A DNA stretch of 64,000 nt from Thermohahella caldifontis (GTDB taxonomy: Bacteria > Pseudomonadota > Gammaproteobacteria > Pseudomonadales > Oleiphilaceae): contig NZ_CP154858.1 in assembly GCF_041153465.1 (NCBI RefSeq), positions 3,162,001 to 3,226,000 of the forward strand. The letters run 5' to 3'. Made by a program: the position numbers and the translations under genes. Below the pieces are notes generated by a model. That model searched no databases and was not told the DNA's origin. It saw only the letters and a list, made by a program, of their open reading frames with translations. This document shows, one piece after another, positions 36,119 to 44,882 of this stretch. The number at the start of each line of letters is the position of its first letter. The first letter of the stretch is position 1.

Positions 36119-37356
36119 TGGCACGCACGGAGACCCATGACATTCTGATCGTCGGCGGCGGGCTGGTGGGTTCCAGCCTGGCCCTGATGCTGGCGCGGGA
36201 AGAGTGTGCACACTTGTCCTGTGCACTGGTGGAGGCGCGTGATTTTCCGGCATCGGTGGCAGATTATCAGCCCGCCTTCGACGAACGCTCCACGGCGCTG
36301 GCCTGGGGCAGCCGTCTGATTTTTGAGTCCCTGGGGCTCTGGCCAGAACTGGAACCGGGTGTGGCGACCATTCGCCACATTCACGTTTCTCAGAAGGGGC
36401 ATATCGCGACAGCACGCTTTCATGCCGACGAGAGTCCCTGGCCGGCCTACGGGCACGTGATGCCCAATGTCTGGGCCGGGCGGGTGCTGGGTGCGGCGCT
36501 CAAGGCTCAGTCCCGCGTGGCCCTGCATCTGGGTGAAACGGTTGAACGGGTCACACGTCAGGACAATGTCTGGCAGGTGGGGCTCAATTCGGGGCGTGTG
36601 ATCGGTTCGCGGACGCTTGTCCTCGCGGATGGGGGGCGCTCTGCGCTCGGTGAGCAGCTGGGCCTGCAATTTGACTCCCGGCCTTACGGGCAGAGTGCGA
36701 TTGTGACCAATCTGGCCGTCAGCAAGCCGCATGATGGCTGGGCCTGGGAACGCTTCACGCCGGACGGACCGCTGGCCTGCCTGCCGCTGCCGGATCAGGA
36801 CGGGCAACACCGGCTGGCCCTCGTGTGGACAGTGCCGGAGAAACAGCTGGACGGCATTCTTGCGCTGGATGACGAGGCGTTCGCGGCGCGTCTGGAGTCC
36901 CGGATCGGTTTGCGGATTGGCCGCATTGATCAGGTGGGTGAACGGGTCAGTTACCCCTTGTCCCTGACCACCTGTCGGACGCCCGTGCGGGAGGGATTGG
37001 TGGTACTCGGCAACGCCGCTCACACACTGCATCCGGTTGCCGGGCAGGGCTTCAACCTGGCTCTGCGTGACGCCTGGGCACTGGCCCGGCGCTGGGCTGA
37101 AGTGCCTGCGGATAAGTGCCATACCAGGGATGTGCTGAACGGCTACCTGAGCGACCAGCGTCTGGATCAGCAGCGCACGGTGCTGGCCAGTGACTCCTTG
37201 GTTCGTCTCTTCACGGGGCGCGAATGGCTGGCTCCGGCCCGCGGGCTGGGGCTGCTCGGGCTCTCCGTCAGTCGTGCCCTGCAGGTGCCGTTTGCCCGAA
37301 CCGCCATGGGGCTGGGCGGACAACTGTTCGACAGAGGATTCTCATCTCATGATTGA
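36118..37356 (+). CDS. ubiH: 2-octaprenyl-6-methoxyphenol hydroxylase (UbiH)
   Basis: FAD monooxygenase of ubiquinone synthesis (C1 hydroxylation). The 412-aa product has an N-terminal GxGxxG (DILIVGGGLVGSSLALML) and the second FAD motif VVLGNAAHTLHPVAGQGFNLALRD, with the UbiH-typical GNAA. It is coupled to pepP and ubiI by overlaps, giving the same order as in E. coli. Confidence 0.94.
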   Translation: MARTETHDILIVGGGLVGSSLALMLAREECAHLSCALVEARDFPASVADYQPAFDERSTALAWGSRLIFESLGLWPELEPGVATIRHIHVSQKGHIATARFHADESPWPAYGHVMPNVWAGRVLGAALKAQSRVALHLGETVERVTRQDNVWQVGLNSGRVIGSRTLVLADGGRSALGEQLGLQFDSRPYGQSAIVTNLAVSKPHDGWAWERFTPDGPLACLPLPDQDGQHRLALVWTVPEKQLDGILALDDEAFAARLESRIGLRIGRIDQVGERVSYPLSLTTCRTPVREGLVVLGNAAHTLHPVAGQGFNLALRDAWALARRWAEVPADKCHTRDVLNGYLSDQRLDQQRTVLASDSLVRLFTGREWLAPARGLGLLGLSVSRALQVPFARTAMGLGGQLFDRGFSSHD

Positions 37357-38626
37357 AACGGACATCCTGGTGGTGGGGGGTGGTATGGTCGGTGCCGCCC
37401 TTGCGCTGGGTGCAGCGCGCATGGGGTATGCGGTCACGGTGGTGGATGCTGGCCCCGCACCCCGGCCACCCGGGCCGGCCCGGACGGTCGGGGATCACGA
37501 TGTGCGGGTCAGCGCCCTGACACGCAGCTCCGATTATCTGTTGCGTGCTCTGGGTGTCTGGGAGGCGCTCGGGGGGCATGCGACACCGTATCGCCACATG
37601 CATGTCTGGGAAGGGGAAACACCCCGGTCGGGTGCCATTCGTTTTGATGCGGAAAGCGTGTGCCAGCCCGATCTGGGGCATATTGTGGAAAACAGCCAGA
37701 CGCGCTGGGCCCTCTGGCAGGCGCTGGAAGCGCAGTCTGGTGTGGCCTGCCTGCCGGAGACCCGGCTGAAGACGCTTCAGGTTCTCGATGACGGTGTTGA
37801 GGCCGGGCTCGCTGACGGTGATGGCATCCGGGCGGGGATGCTGGTCGGGGCAGATGGTGCCCGGTCATGGGTGAGGGAGACGCTCATGTGGCCCACGGAT
37901 GAGCGGGATTACCCCCATCACGCACTGGTGGCCAATGTCCGCATGGCCCGGTCTCACCGGTATACGGCGTGGCAGCGCTTTCTGCCCTCCGGTCCGCTGG
38001 CGTTGCTGCCGCTGGGCGGACAGGGTGACGAGACGCTGATCTCCATTGTCTGGTCGGCCTGGCCGGATACCCTGGACGGACTGATGGCCCGTTCGGATGA
38101 GGCCTTTCTGGAGGCGCTCACGGACGCCAGCCAGGGCGTGCTGGGCGATGCCCTGGAGGTGGGGCCGCGGCAGGCGTTTCCGCTGCGTTACCGGCAGACA
38201 CAGCGCTTTGTGCAAGGGCCGGTGGTGTTGCTGGGGGATGCCGCGCACACCATTCACCCGCTGGCGGGACAGGGGGTCAACCTCGGATTCCGCGATGTCA
38301 TCGGTGCGCTGGATGTGCTGGCGCGTGCACGGGAACTTGGCTTGCCTCTGGCCGAGCCAAGGCTGTGGCAGGGCTGGCAGCGCGAACGACGGCTGGACGT
38401 GACACGAACAGCGGCTGCCATGCAGTTCTTCTGTGAGGTGTACGGGATTGCGCTACCCGGCTTCATGCCACTGCGCAGGCTGGGGATCTCCGTGGTCAAC
38501 CGCCTGGCACCGGTCAAGCGACGGATCATGTGCGAGGCCCTGGGGATTCCGGACGTGGGCACGAACCAGCCGCCCGTCAGTAATAGAGCTTGCCGATCAC
38601 GGTGGGCAGTACTGTCTCCACCCTGA
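37349..38626 (+). CDS. ubiI: Ubiquinone biosynthesis FAD-dependent monooxygenase UbiI/VisC family
   Basis: Paralogue of UbiH; UbiI hydroxylates C5 in ubiquinone synthesis. The 425-aa product starts MIETDILVVGGGMVGAALALGAAR and has VVLLGDAAHTIHPLAGQGVNLGFRDV. The start overlaps the ubiH stop by 8 bp. The C-terminus is about 20 residues longer than usual (after GIPDVG) and its last 50 bp overlap the convergent rsmE gene. Confidence 0.93.
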   Translation: MIETDILVVGGGMVGAALALGAARMGYAVTVVDAGPAPRPPGPARTVGDHDVRVSALTRSSDYLLRALGVWEALGGHATPYRHMHVWEGETPRSGAIRFDAESVCQPDLGHIVENSQTRWALWQALEAQSGVACLPETRLKTLQVLDDGVEAGLADGDGIRAGMLVGADGARSWVRETLMWPTDERDYPHHALVANVRMARSHRYTAWQRFLPSGPLALLPLGGQGDETLISIVWSAWPDTLDGLMARSDEAFLEALTDASQGVLGDALEVGPRQAFPLRYRQTQRFVQGPVVLLGDAAHTIHPLAGQGVNLGFRDVIGALDVLARARELGLPLAEPRLWQGWQRERRLDVTRTAAAMQFFCEVYGIALPGFMPLRRLGISVVNRLAPVKRRIMCEALGIPDVGTNQPPVSNRACRSRWAVLSPP

Positions 38627-39299
38627 GAATGCGCGGGCCCAGTGAAAAGGCCTGGCAGCCCGCCTCGACCAGCTTGTTCACTTCGTACGGGATAAATCCG
38701 CCTTCCGGTCCGAACACCAGGACGGTGCCGGCGCCTCTTTCCGGCGGCGGGGAGGGCTGTTCGGGGTAGGGATGGGCCACGTGGCCCTGACCCCGTTCGG
38801 CAATCAGTCCGGGCAACTCATCTTCCACAAAGGGCTTGAAGCGCCGGCGCAGACCGATTTCGGGCAGCACGGTGTCACGCGCCTGTTCCAGTCCCAGCAG
38901 ACACTGCTCTCGCAGCGCTTCGGGCTCCAGCCAGGGGGTTTGCCAGTAGCTCTTTTCCACCCGGTAGCTGTGAATCAGCCAGAGCTTCTTGACACCCAGT
39001 GCGGTCAGGCCCTGAATGATTCGGCGCAGTGCCTTTGGCCGGGGTAGTGCGAGCACCACTGTCACGGGCAGGGGCGATGGGGGCGGCTGGTTGAGCGTCA
39101 GCATGTCGAGCTTCCAGCCACCGTCTTCCAGTCGCTGCGCCCGGGCTTCGCCCATGAGGCCGCCGATACAGCCCACGCGCAGACGGTCTCCTGTTTCCGG
39201 CCGGATCACTTCGCTCAGGTGTCGGGAACGGCGATCCGAGGGCGCCAGCCACAGGCAACCGGCATTGACTTCTTCCGGAGTCAGCAGCAGCAGGTTCAC
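38577..39299 (-). CDS. rsmE: 16S rRNA m3U1498 methyltransferase RsmE
   Basis: SPOUT-fold methyltransferase acting on 30S subunits. The 240-aa product has an N-terminal PUA-like part (MNLLLLTPEEV, RRSRHLSEVIRPETGDRLRV) and the C-terminal knot with VLVFGPEGGFIPYEV and SLGPRILRVETVLPTVIG. It ends the ubi/his/tat operon: its start overlaps the tatC stop by 4 bp. Confidence 0.95.
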   Translation of the reverse strand: MNLLLLTPEEVNAGCLWLAPSDRRSRHLSEVIRPETGDRLRVGCIGGLMGEARAQRLEDGGWKLDMLTLNQPPPSPLPVTVVLALPRPKALRRIIQGLTALGVKKLWLIHSYRVEKSYWQTPWLEPEALREQCLLGLEQARDTVLPEIGLRRRFKPFVEDELPGLIAERGQGHVAHPYPEQPSPPPERGAGTVLVFGPEGGFIPYEVNKLVEAGCQAFSLGPRILRVETVLPTVIGKLYY

Positions 39300-40057
39300 G
39301 AGGCGTCAGCGGGTTTGCTGTCTTCTTCTGAATCGTCCCGCGCAATCAGCCCGGCGAAGAACAGTCCGCCTTCATAGAGCATCCACATGGGGACGGCCAG
39401 CAGCGTCTGGGAAATGACATCGGGGGGCGTCAGCAGCATGCCGACCACAAAGCAGGTCACGATCACGTAGGGCCGCTTTTCCCGCAGGGAAGAGACGCTG
39501 GTGACGCCGGCCAGCACCAGCAGGATGGTGGCGATGGGAATCTCGAAGGCCACACCGAAGGCGAAGAACAGCTTGAGGACGAAGTCCAGATAGCTGCTGA
39601 TGTCGGTCATCATGGTGACCCCTTCGGGGCTCGTTGCCGAGAAGAATGCAAAGGCAATGGGGAACACCACAAAGTACGCAAAGGCGCCGCCGAGGTAAAA
39701 CAGAATGACGCTGGTGACCAGCAGGGGGATGGCGATCTTCTTTTCATGCTGGTACAGACCCGGCGCAATGAAAGCCCAGATCTGGTAGAGAATGTACGGG
39801 ATGCAGACGAATATGGAGGCTACCAGCGTCAGTTTGAACGGTGTCAGGAAGGGCGAGGCTACCTGGGTGGCGATCATGGTGGCGCCTTCGGGCAGGGTCT
39901 CGCGCAAGGGCTTTGAAATCCAGGCGTACAGATCGTTGGAGAAATAGTACAGTGGCCCGAAGACAATCAGCACCGACAGCACGGCCCGCAGCAGGCGGTC
40001 GCGCAGTTCGATCAGATGCTCGATGAGCGGAAGTTCCTGGTTGACGTCTTCAGTCAT
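39296..40057 (-). CDS. tatC: Sec-independent protein translocase TatC
   Basis: Receptor subunit that binds twin-arginine signal peptides. The 253-aa protein has six membrane segments, the N-terminal LIEHLIELRDRLLRA and the periplasmic FLTPFKLTLVASI segment. The cytoplasmic tail is acidic (ARDDSEEDSKPADAS). Overlaps tatB by 8 bp. Confidence 0.96.
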   Translation of the reverse strand: MTEDVNQELPLIEHLIELRDRLLRAVLSVLIVFGPLYYFSNDLYAWISKPLRETLPEGATMIATQVASPFLTPFKLTLVASIFVCIPYILYQIWAFIAPGLYQHEKKIAIPLLVTSVILFYLGGAFAYFVVFPIAFAFFSATSPEGVTMMTDISSYLDFVLKLFFAFGVAFEIPIATILLVLAGVTSVSSLREKRPYVIVTCFVVGMLLTPPDVISQTLLAVPMWMLYEGGLFFAGLIARDDSEEDSKPADAS

Positions 40058-40364
40058 GTTCGCGCTTGGTGGTTGTTGACGGTTCGGTCAAATGTTCATA
40101 CTGCTTGGCTTCCTGCAGGGCCTCGTCCACCGTGGACTGGATTTTTTCCAGGCCCAGTGTGTCGCCTTCTTCCTTGAGCTTTTTACGCAGTTCGTCGGCC
40201 TTGATCTGCCGGTCCAGTTCTTCCGAGAAGCTGGAGACCATGCGCCGGATCCGGCCGACCCACAGGCCTACAGTGCGCACCGCCCCGGGCAGGCGCTCGG
40301 GGCCCAGCACGAGCAGGCCCACCAAGGCGACGAGCAGCAGCTCGGTGAAGCCGATATCGAACAT
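40050..40364 (-). CDS. tatB: Sec-independent protein translocase TatB
   Basis: The 104-aa product begins MFDIGFTELLLVALVGLLVLGPERLP, one transmembrane helix with the TatB-specific Glu and GP hinge, followed by an amphipathic helix and a charged tail. It forms the TatBC receptor complex with TatC. Confidence 0.95.
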   Translation of the reverse strand: MFDIGFTELLLVALVGLLVLGPERLPGAVRTVGLWVGRIRRMVSSFSEELDRQIKADELRKKLKEEGDTLGLEKIQSTVDEALQEAKQYEHLTEPSTTTKREHD

Positions 40365-40367
40365 GGA

Positions 40368-40616
40368 TCAGGCAGATTTCTGATTGTCTGGTGTGCTGTC
40401 CGCTGTTTTTTCAGCCGGCTGTGCGGCATCAGCTTCAGCCTGCTTCTGGGCTTCAAGCGCCTTGGCCTGTTCCTTTTCACCCTCGCTCACGGCTTCCTTG
40501 AAGCCCTTGATGGCGCCGCCCAGATCGCTGCCGATGTTGCGCAGTTTCTTGGTGCCGAACAGCAGCATGACGATGACCAGAATAATGAGAAGTTGCCAGA
40601 TCGAGATACCACCCAT
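40368..40616 (-). CDS. tatA: Sec-independent protein translocase TatA
   Basis: Pore-forming subunit. The 82-aa product begins MGGISIWQLLIILVIVMLLFG followed by TKKLRNIGSDLGGAIKGFK, the classic TatA helix-hinge-amphipathic helix. The start is fixed by an AGGAGG ribosome site. An Ala/Glu/Gln-rich tail follows. Three bp separate it from tatB. Confidence 0.96.
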   Translation of the reverse strand: MGGISIWQLLIILVIVMLLFGTKKLRNIGSDLGGAIKGFKEAVSEGEKEQAKALEAQKQAEADAAQPAEKTADSTPDNQKSA

Positions 40617-40728
40617 GTGCTTAGCCTCCTGACGGTTTACGTCAATTGTACCTGATTTTGTGCCGGAAAGATGCACGCCTCTGGTCTGGCATTATGCGTA
40701 ACATTCAACGACGCCGGGTTGACGGGCA

Positions 40729-41067
40729 TCAAGGGTTTTTTGATCTTTGTGCCTTTTCTTCCAGTCCGGACAGGCCAAACCGGCGTGCCAGTTCCTGAAG
40801 AATGTCATCCGGTGACAGTCCCAGATGGCTCAGCATGACCATGGAATGGAACCAGAGGTCTGCGGTTTCATAGATCACGTCCTTCATGTCACCACTGTGC
40901 TCCGCATCCTTGGCGGCCAGCAGGGTCTCGGTACACTCCTCGCCCACCTTTTCGAGAATCTTGTTGAGCCCCTTGTGATACAGGGAGGCGACGTAGGAGC
41001 TGTCCGGATCTGCCGCCTTGCGGGCTTCCAGCACGGCGTGCAGTTCGGCAAGAATGTCAGTGGCCAT
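40729..41067 (-). CDS. hisE: Phosphoribosyl-ATP pyrophosphatase (HisE)
   Basis: Second step of histidine synthesis. The 112-aa product has DSSYVASLYHKGLNKILEKVGEECTETLLAAK and the EtaDLWFHSMV helix, the MazG-like metal site. It overlaps hisI by 11 bp. HisE and HisI are separate proteins here, not fused as in E. coli. Confidence 0.95.
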   Translation of the reverse strand: MATDILAELHAVLEARKAADPDSSYVASLYHKGLNKILEKVGEECTETLLAAKDAEHSGDMKDVIYETADLWFHSMVMLSHLGLSPDDILQELARRFGLSGLEEKAQRSKNP

Positions 41068-41464
41068 GATTGTCTCCGTAGATATCCTCGGGGTTCTTGA
41101 CGGGGGCGTGGGCCTCTACCCACTGGTCGCCATGCCGCTCCAGAAAGAAGCAGTTGCGACGGCCCGTATGGCAGGCGATGCCGCCCACCTGTTCCACTTT
41201 CATGAGTACCGTGTCCGCATCACAGTCCAGATACAGGGCGTGGACCTTCTGCACATGGCCCGAGCTTTCGCCCTTGCGCCATAGCGCCTGACGTGACCGG
41301 GACCAATAGACGGCCGTGCCGCTGCGCAGGGTTTCTTCCAGGGCGTCCCGGTTCATCCAGGCCAGCATGAGGACGTCACCGGTATGGACGTCTTGGGCAA
41401 TGGCGGGGATGAGGCCGTCTGCATTGAAGCGGACCGTGCTCAGATCGGGCAGCGTTTCAGTCAT
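41057..41464 (-). CDS. hisI: Phosphoribosyl-AMP cyclohydrolase (HisI)
   Basis: Third step of histidine synthesis. The 135-aa product has MLAWMNRDALEETL, YWSRSRQALWRKGESSGHVQ, the metal ligands in DCDADTVL and the cysteine site GGIACHTGRRNCFF. The start MTETLPDLSTVRF overlaps the ubiB stop by 8 bp. Confidence 0.96.
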   Translation of the reverse strand: MTETLPDLSTVRFNADGLIPAIAQDVHTGDVLMLAWMNRDALEETLRSGTAVYWSRSRQALWRKGESSGHVQKVHALYLDCDADTVLMKVEQVGGIACHTGRRNCFFLERHGDQWVEAHAPVKNPEDIYGDNHGH

Positions 41465-43106
41465 GGGATTTCTCCGGTTTGAACAGTAGCCAGCCGCCGG
41501 CCAGCGCGGTGATCCAGGGCAGTTCTGCCGGGAGGGTCCAGGGCAGGGCGGGACCACTCAACAGCCAGGCGGTTGCGGCCAGCAGGGTGCCCGCCTGCCA
41601 GAGACGACGCTGCTGCCGGCGCTGGGCGGCGGCCTGACGCACCTGAGCCTGTTCGGTGCGGACGGCTTGCTGGACCAGGGTGTCCAGGTGGCGGGCCTGA
41701 TTGAGTGCATCCCAGATGGCCTGAGGCAGCTCCGGTGTGGCGTGGAGCCAGTCCGGCAGCTTGCGGTTGACCTGCTCCAGCAGTCCCTTGGGCGCGATAC
41801 GCTCGCGCATCCATCTTTCCAGGAATGGCTGGGCGGTTTGCCAGAGATCCAGGTCCGGGTAGAGCTGGCGGCCCAGGCCTTCCACGTTCAGCAGGGTCTT
41901 TTGCAGTAGCACGAGCTGCGGCTGGACCTCCATGTTGAACCGGCGTGCGGTCTGGAACAGTCTCAGCAGGAAATAGCCGAAGGAGATGTCCTTCAGCGGC
42001 TTTTCGAAGATGGGCTCGCAGACGGTACGGATGGCGGACTCGAACTCCCGGACCCGTGTCTCGGGGGGAACCCAGCCGGATTCCACGTGCAGCTGGGCAA
42101 CCTGGCGGTAGTCTCTGCGGAAGAAGGCGAGCAGGTTGCGGGCCAGGTAGTTCAGGTCGTCGTCATCCAGGGTGCCGACGATGCCGCAGTCGATGGCGAT
42201 GTAGCGGGGGCGCTCGGGAAGGGTGGCATCTACAAAGATGTTGCCGGGATGCATGTCGGCATGGAAGAAACTGTCCCGGAAGACCTGGGTGAAGAAGATT
42301 TCAACACCCCGCTCCGCAAGCACCTTCATGTCGACCCCGCGGGCCCGGAGGGCGGTCACATCAGAAATGGGGATACCGTGGATGCGCTCCATGACCAGCA
42401 CCTGCGGCCGGGTATAGTCCCAGTAAATGCGCGGCAGGTAGATGAGGTCGGACTGTTCGAAATTGCGGCGGATCTGGCTGGTGTTGGCGGCTTCACGCTG
42501 CATGTCGAGCTCATCCATGATGGTGTGGTGGTAGTCGTCCACCACCTCCACCGGATGCAGCCGGGGCCCTTCTTCCCAGTAGCGTTCAATCAGGCGGGCC
42601 ACGCTGCGCATCAGGCGAATGTCCTTTTCGATGACGCTGGCGATGCCGGGGCGGATGACCTTGACCACGACTTCTTCCCCGGAGTGCAGGCGGGCCGGGT
42701 GAACCTGTGCCACGGAGGCGGATGCCATGGGGGTGCGTCCGAACTCGGCAAAGATCTCGTCCACCGGGCGCTTCAGGGCGCGTTCGATGATCTGCACGGC
42801 GCTTTCCGGATCGAAAGGTGGCACCCGGTCCTGCAGTTGTGCCAGTTCCCGGGCCAGATCGTCAGGCAGCAGATCCAGCCGGGTGGAGAGGATCTGACCG
42901 AACTTGACGTAGATGGGGCCCAGTTCGATCAGTGCCCGGCGCAACCGTTCGCCACGGGGCATGTCCGGCGCCGGCATCAAGGACCAGGGGCCGAGCCGTA
43001 CCAGCACGCGGGCCCAGAGGGGAAGGTGCTGGCGCGGTATGAAGGTGTCCAGCCGGTAGCGCGTGATGACAATCAGGATGCGGATCAGGCGGCGCAGGCT
43101 TTTCAC
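41457..43106 (-). CDS. ubiB: Ubiquinone biosynthesis regulatory kinase-like protein UbiB
   Basis: The atypical ADCK/UbiB kinase supports ubiquinone synthesis. The 549-aa product has the KxGQ motif (YVKFGQILSTRLDLLP), the Ala-rich loop MASASVAQVH, VVVKVIRPG and the FFHADMHPGNIF catalytic loop. Two C-terminal hydrophobic segments anchor it in the inner membrane. Overlaps ubiJ and hisI. Confidence 0.96.
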   Translation of the reverse strand: MKSLRRLIRILIVITRYRLDTFIPRQHLPLWARVLVRLGPWSLMPAPDMPRGERLRRALIELGPIYVKFGQILSTRLDLLPDDLARELAQLQDRVPPFDPESAVQIIERALKRPVDEIFAEFGRTPMASASVAQVHPARLHSGEEVVVKVIRPGIASVIEKDIRLMRSVARLIERYWEEGPRLHPVEVVDDYHHTIMDELDMQREAANTSQIRRNFEQSDLIYLPRIYWDYTRPQVLVMERIHGIPISDVTALRARGVDMKVLAERGVEIFFTQVFRDSFFHADMHPGNIFVDATLPERPRYIAIDCGIVGTLDDDDLNYLARNLLAFFRRDYRQVAQLHVESGWVPPETRVREFESAIRTVCEPIFEKPLKDISFGYFLLRLFQTARRFNMEVQPQLVLLQKTLLNVEGLGRQLYPDLDLWQTAQPFLERWMRERIAPKGLLEQVNRKLPDWLHATPELPQAIWDALNQARHLDTLVQQAVRTEQAQVRQAAAQRRQQRRLWQAGTLLAATAWLLSGPALPWTLPAELPWITALAGGWLLFKPEKSHD

Positions 43107-43711
43107 GCTTTGCGGTCCTTCAGCCGGGCTTCGATGGCAGCGATTCGCGCTTCCAGTTCGTCAGTGCGGCTGGCCAGGGCATGGGCATCCCGCTCCAGGG
43201 CGTTGACAGCCTCCGGATGAGGTACCAGCCCACTGTCGTTCAGCAGGTACTCGCGCACATCTTCGAGAAACTGGCGTTTTACCTGTCGCAGCAATCGGGT
43301 GCCTTCGTTGAACAGGGGGGCCAGAAACTCTGCCGGGGTCTTGCCGGTCAGGCGGGCCAGCAGGGGCTGCAGATCCGGCTCTTCGATCTGGAAGATACCG
43401 TGCAGTGCCTGGAACAGATCTTCCGGGCCTTCCCATGCCGGCGGTTCTCCCGGCTGACCGGTGAGGAAGCGGATCAGGGTGAGCGGCGTGCCCTTCAGGG
43501 TGCCATCGGCGTCGTCCGCTGCAGCCAGCACCCGCAGGGGGCGGCCGGGTTGCAGCCATAGGGCATCGGGGAGCGGGCGCACTTCGATGCGGATCAGCCG
43601 GCCCTCCAGTGCATGCAGCCTGGCGTAGACACCCAGATCCAGTTCCGCCAGACGGTTGAGGAGGTTTTCCAGGGCGATGGCCGTGGCCGTGCGGGTGGTA
43701 TCCAGACTCAT
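43103..43711 (-). CDS. ubiJ: Ubiquinone biosynthesis accessory factor UbiJ
   Basis: Lipid-binding SCP2-domain protein of the Ubi metabolon. The 202-aa product has an N-terminal SCP2-like domain (ALENLLNRLAELD...RLIRIEVRPL) and a C-terminal coiled coil (ALASRTDELEARIAAIEARL), as in UbiJ/YigP. The start was set 1 bp after the ubiE stop; a longer frame reads into ubiE. Confidence 0.9.
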   Translation of the reverse strand: MSLDTTRTATAIALENLLNRLAELDLGVYARLHALEGRLIRIEVRPLPDALWLQPGRPLRVLAAADDADGTLKGTPLTLIRFLTGQPGEPPAWEGPEDLFQALHGIFQIEEPDLQPLLARLTGKTPAEFLAPLFNEGTRLLRQVKRQFLEDVREYLLNDSGLVPHPEAVNALERDAHALASRTDELEARIAAIEARLKDRKA

Positions 43712-43712
43712 C

Positions 43713-44459
43713 TCAGGGCTTGACTCCTGTGTGCAGGGCAACAATGCCGCCGGTCAGGTTGGTGTAGTCGCAACGGACGAAGCCTGCCGCTTCCACCATG
43801 CCCTTGAGGGTTTCCTGATCCGGGTGCATGCGGATGCTTTCCGCCAGATACTGGTAGCTGTCCCGGTCATTGGCCACCAGCTCACCCATCACCGGCAGCA
43901 CCTTGAAGGAATATTCGTCATAGATCCGGGACAGGGTTTCGCTGGTGGGCTTGGAAAATTCCAGCACCAGCAGCCGTCCGCCCGGTTTCAGGATCCGGCA
44001 CATTTCGGCCAGCGCCTTGTCCTTGCGGGTGACGTTGCGCAGACCGAAGGCAATGGAGACGATGTCGAAATGATTGCTCTTGAACGGCAGGGCTTCGGCG
44101 TTGGCCTGTACATACTCGACTCGGCCGTAGCCCTTGTTGATCAGGCGGTCACGGCCCATCTGCAGCATGGATTCATTGATGTCCGAGAGAATGACCTGAC
44201 CCGTGGGGCCAACGCGGTCGGAAAACATCATGGTCAGGTCACCGGTTCCGCCGGCGATATCCAGTACCTTCTGTCCCGGGCGTACGCCGCTGCGGTCAAT
44301 GGTATAGCGCTTCCAGAGCCGGTGAATGCCTGCGGACATGAGGTCGTTCATGAGGTCGTACTTGCCCGCAACGGAGTGGAACACGCGGGCCACATGCTTT
44401 TCCTTTTCCTGTACGGGAACCTTTCTGAAGCCGAAATCTATGGTCTGGTCGTCGCTCAT
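43713..44459 (-). CDS. ubiE: Ubiquinone/menaquinone C-methyltransferase UbiE
   Basis: SAM-dependent C-methylation in quinone synthesis. The 248-aa product has FGFRKVPVQEKEKHVARVFHSVA, motif I VLDIAGGTGDL and IAFGLRNVTRKDKAL. First gene of the nine-gene minus-strand run ubiE-ubiJ-ubiB-hisI-hisE-tatA-tatB-tatC-rsmE. Confidence 0.97.
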   Translation of the reverse strand: MSDDQTIDFGFRKVPVQEKEKHVARVFHSVAGKYDLMNDLMSAGIHRLWKRYTIDRSGVRPGQKVLDIAGGTGDLTMMFSDRVGPTGQVILSDINESMLQMGRDRLINKGYGRVEYVQANAEALPFKSNHFDIVSIAFGLRNVTRKDKALAEMCRILKPGGRLLVLEFSKPTSETLSRIYDEYSFKVLPVMGELVANDRDSYQYLAESIRMHPDQETLKGMVEAAGFVRCDYTNLTGGIVALHTGVKP

Positions 44460-44597
44460 GCCGAATCCGTTGCGCTGGTGAAATCAGGGGCACATTCTAG
44501 CGTCCCTTGCCGGTGGATGCACCTGTACGGTATTCCCCGACGGGGAAATGGCCTCATTTTTGGTATACTGCGCGGCCAGTCCATGATGGAGGTCAAG

Positions 44598-44882
44598 GTG
44601 TCTGTCATTCAAATTCAGCGTTCACACCAGCTCAGCCAGAAAGAGGCGCATGCCCTGGCCGACGAGCTGGCGCGTGATCTGGCGGAGCGGTTCGGTGTCC
44701 GTTGGCACTGGCGGGGCGACACGCTGGAATTCAGCGGTCGGGGCGTAAAGGGGTCACTGGCCCTGCCCGAGGGGCGGCTCAGTCTGATCATGGAGCTGGG
44801 ACTGATGTTCCGGCCTTTCCGCAGCCGGGTGGAGCAGTCCATCAACCGGCATCTGGATGAAGCTCTGGGGCCTGAAGTCTGA
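44598..44882 (+). CDS. Polyhydroxyalkanoic acid system family protein (PHA granule region)
   Basis: The 94-aa product starts at GTG 44598, with GGAGG five bases before it; ATGs at 44583 and 44586 overlap this ribosome site. The sequence (SHQLSQKEAHALADELARDLAERFGVRWHWRGDTLEFSGRGVKGSL) fits the small family found beside PHA genes and near ubiE in pseudomonads. Function unknown. It is divergent from ubiE, and its last 41 bp overlap the convergent gene. Confidence 0.82.
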   Translation: MSVIQIQRSHQLSQKEAHALADELARDLAERFGVRWHWRGDTLEFSGRGVKGSLALPEGRLSLIMELGLMFRPFRSRVEQSINRHLDEALGPEV

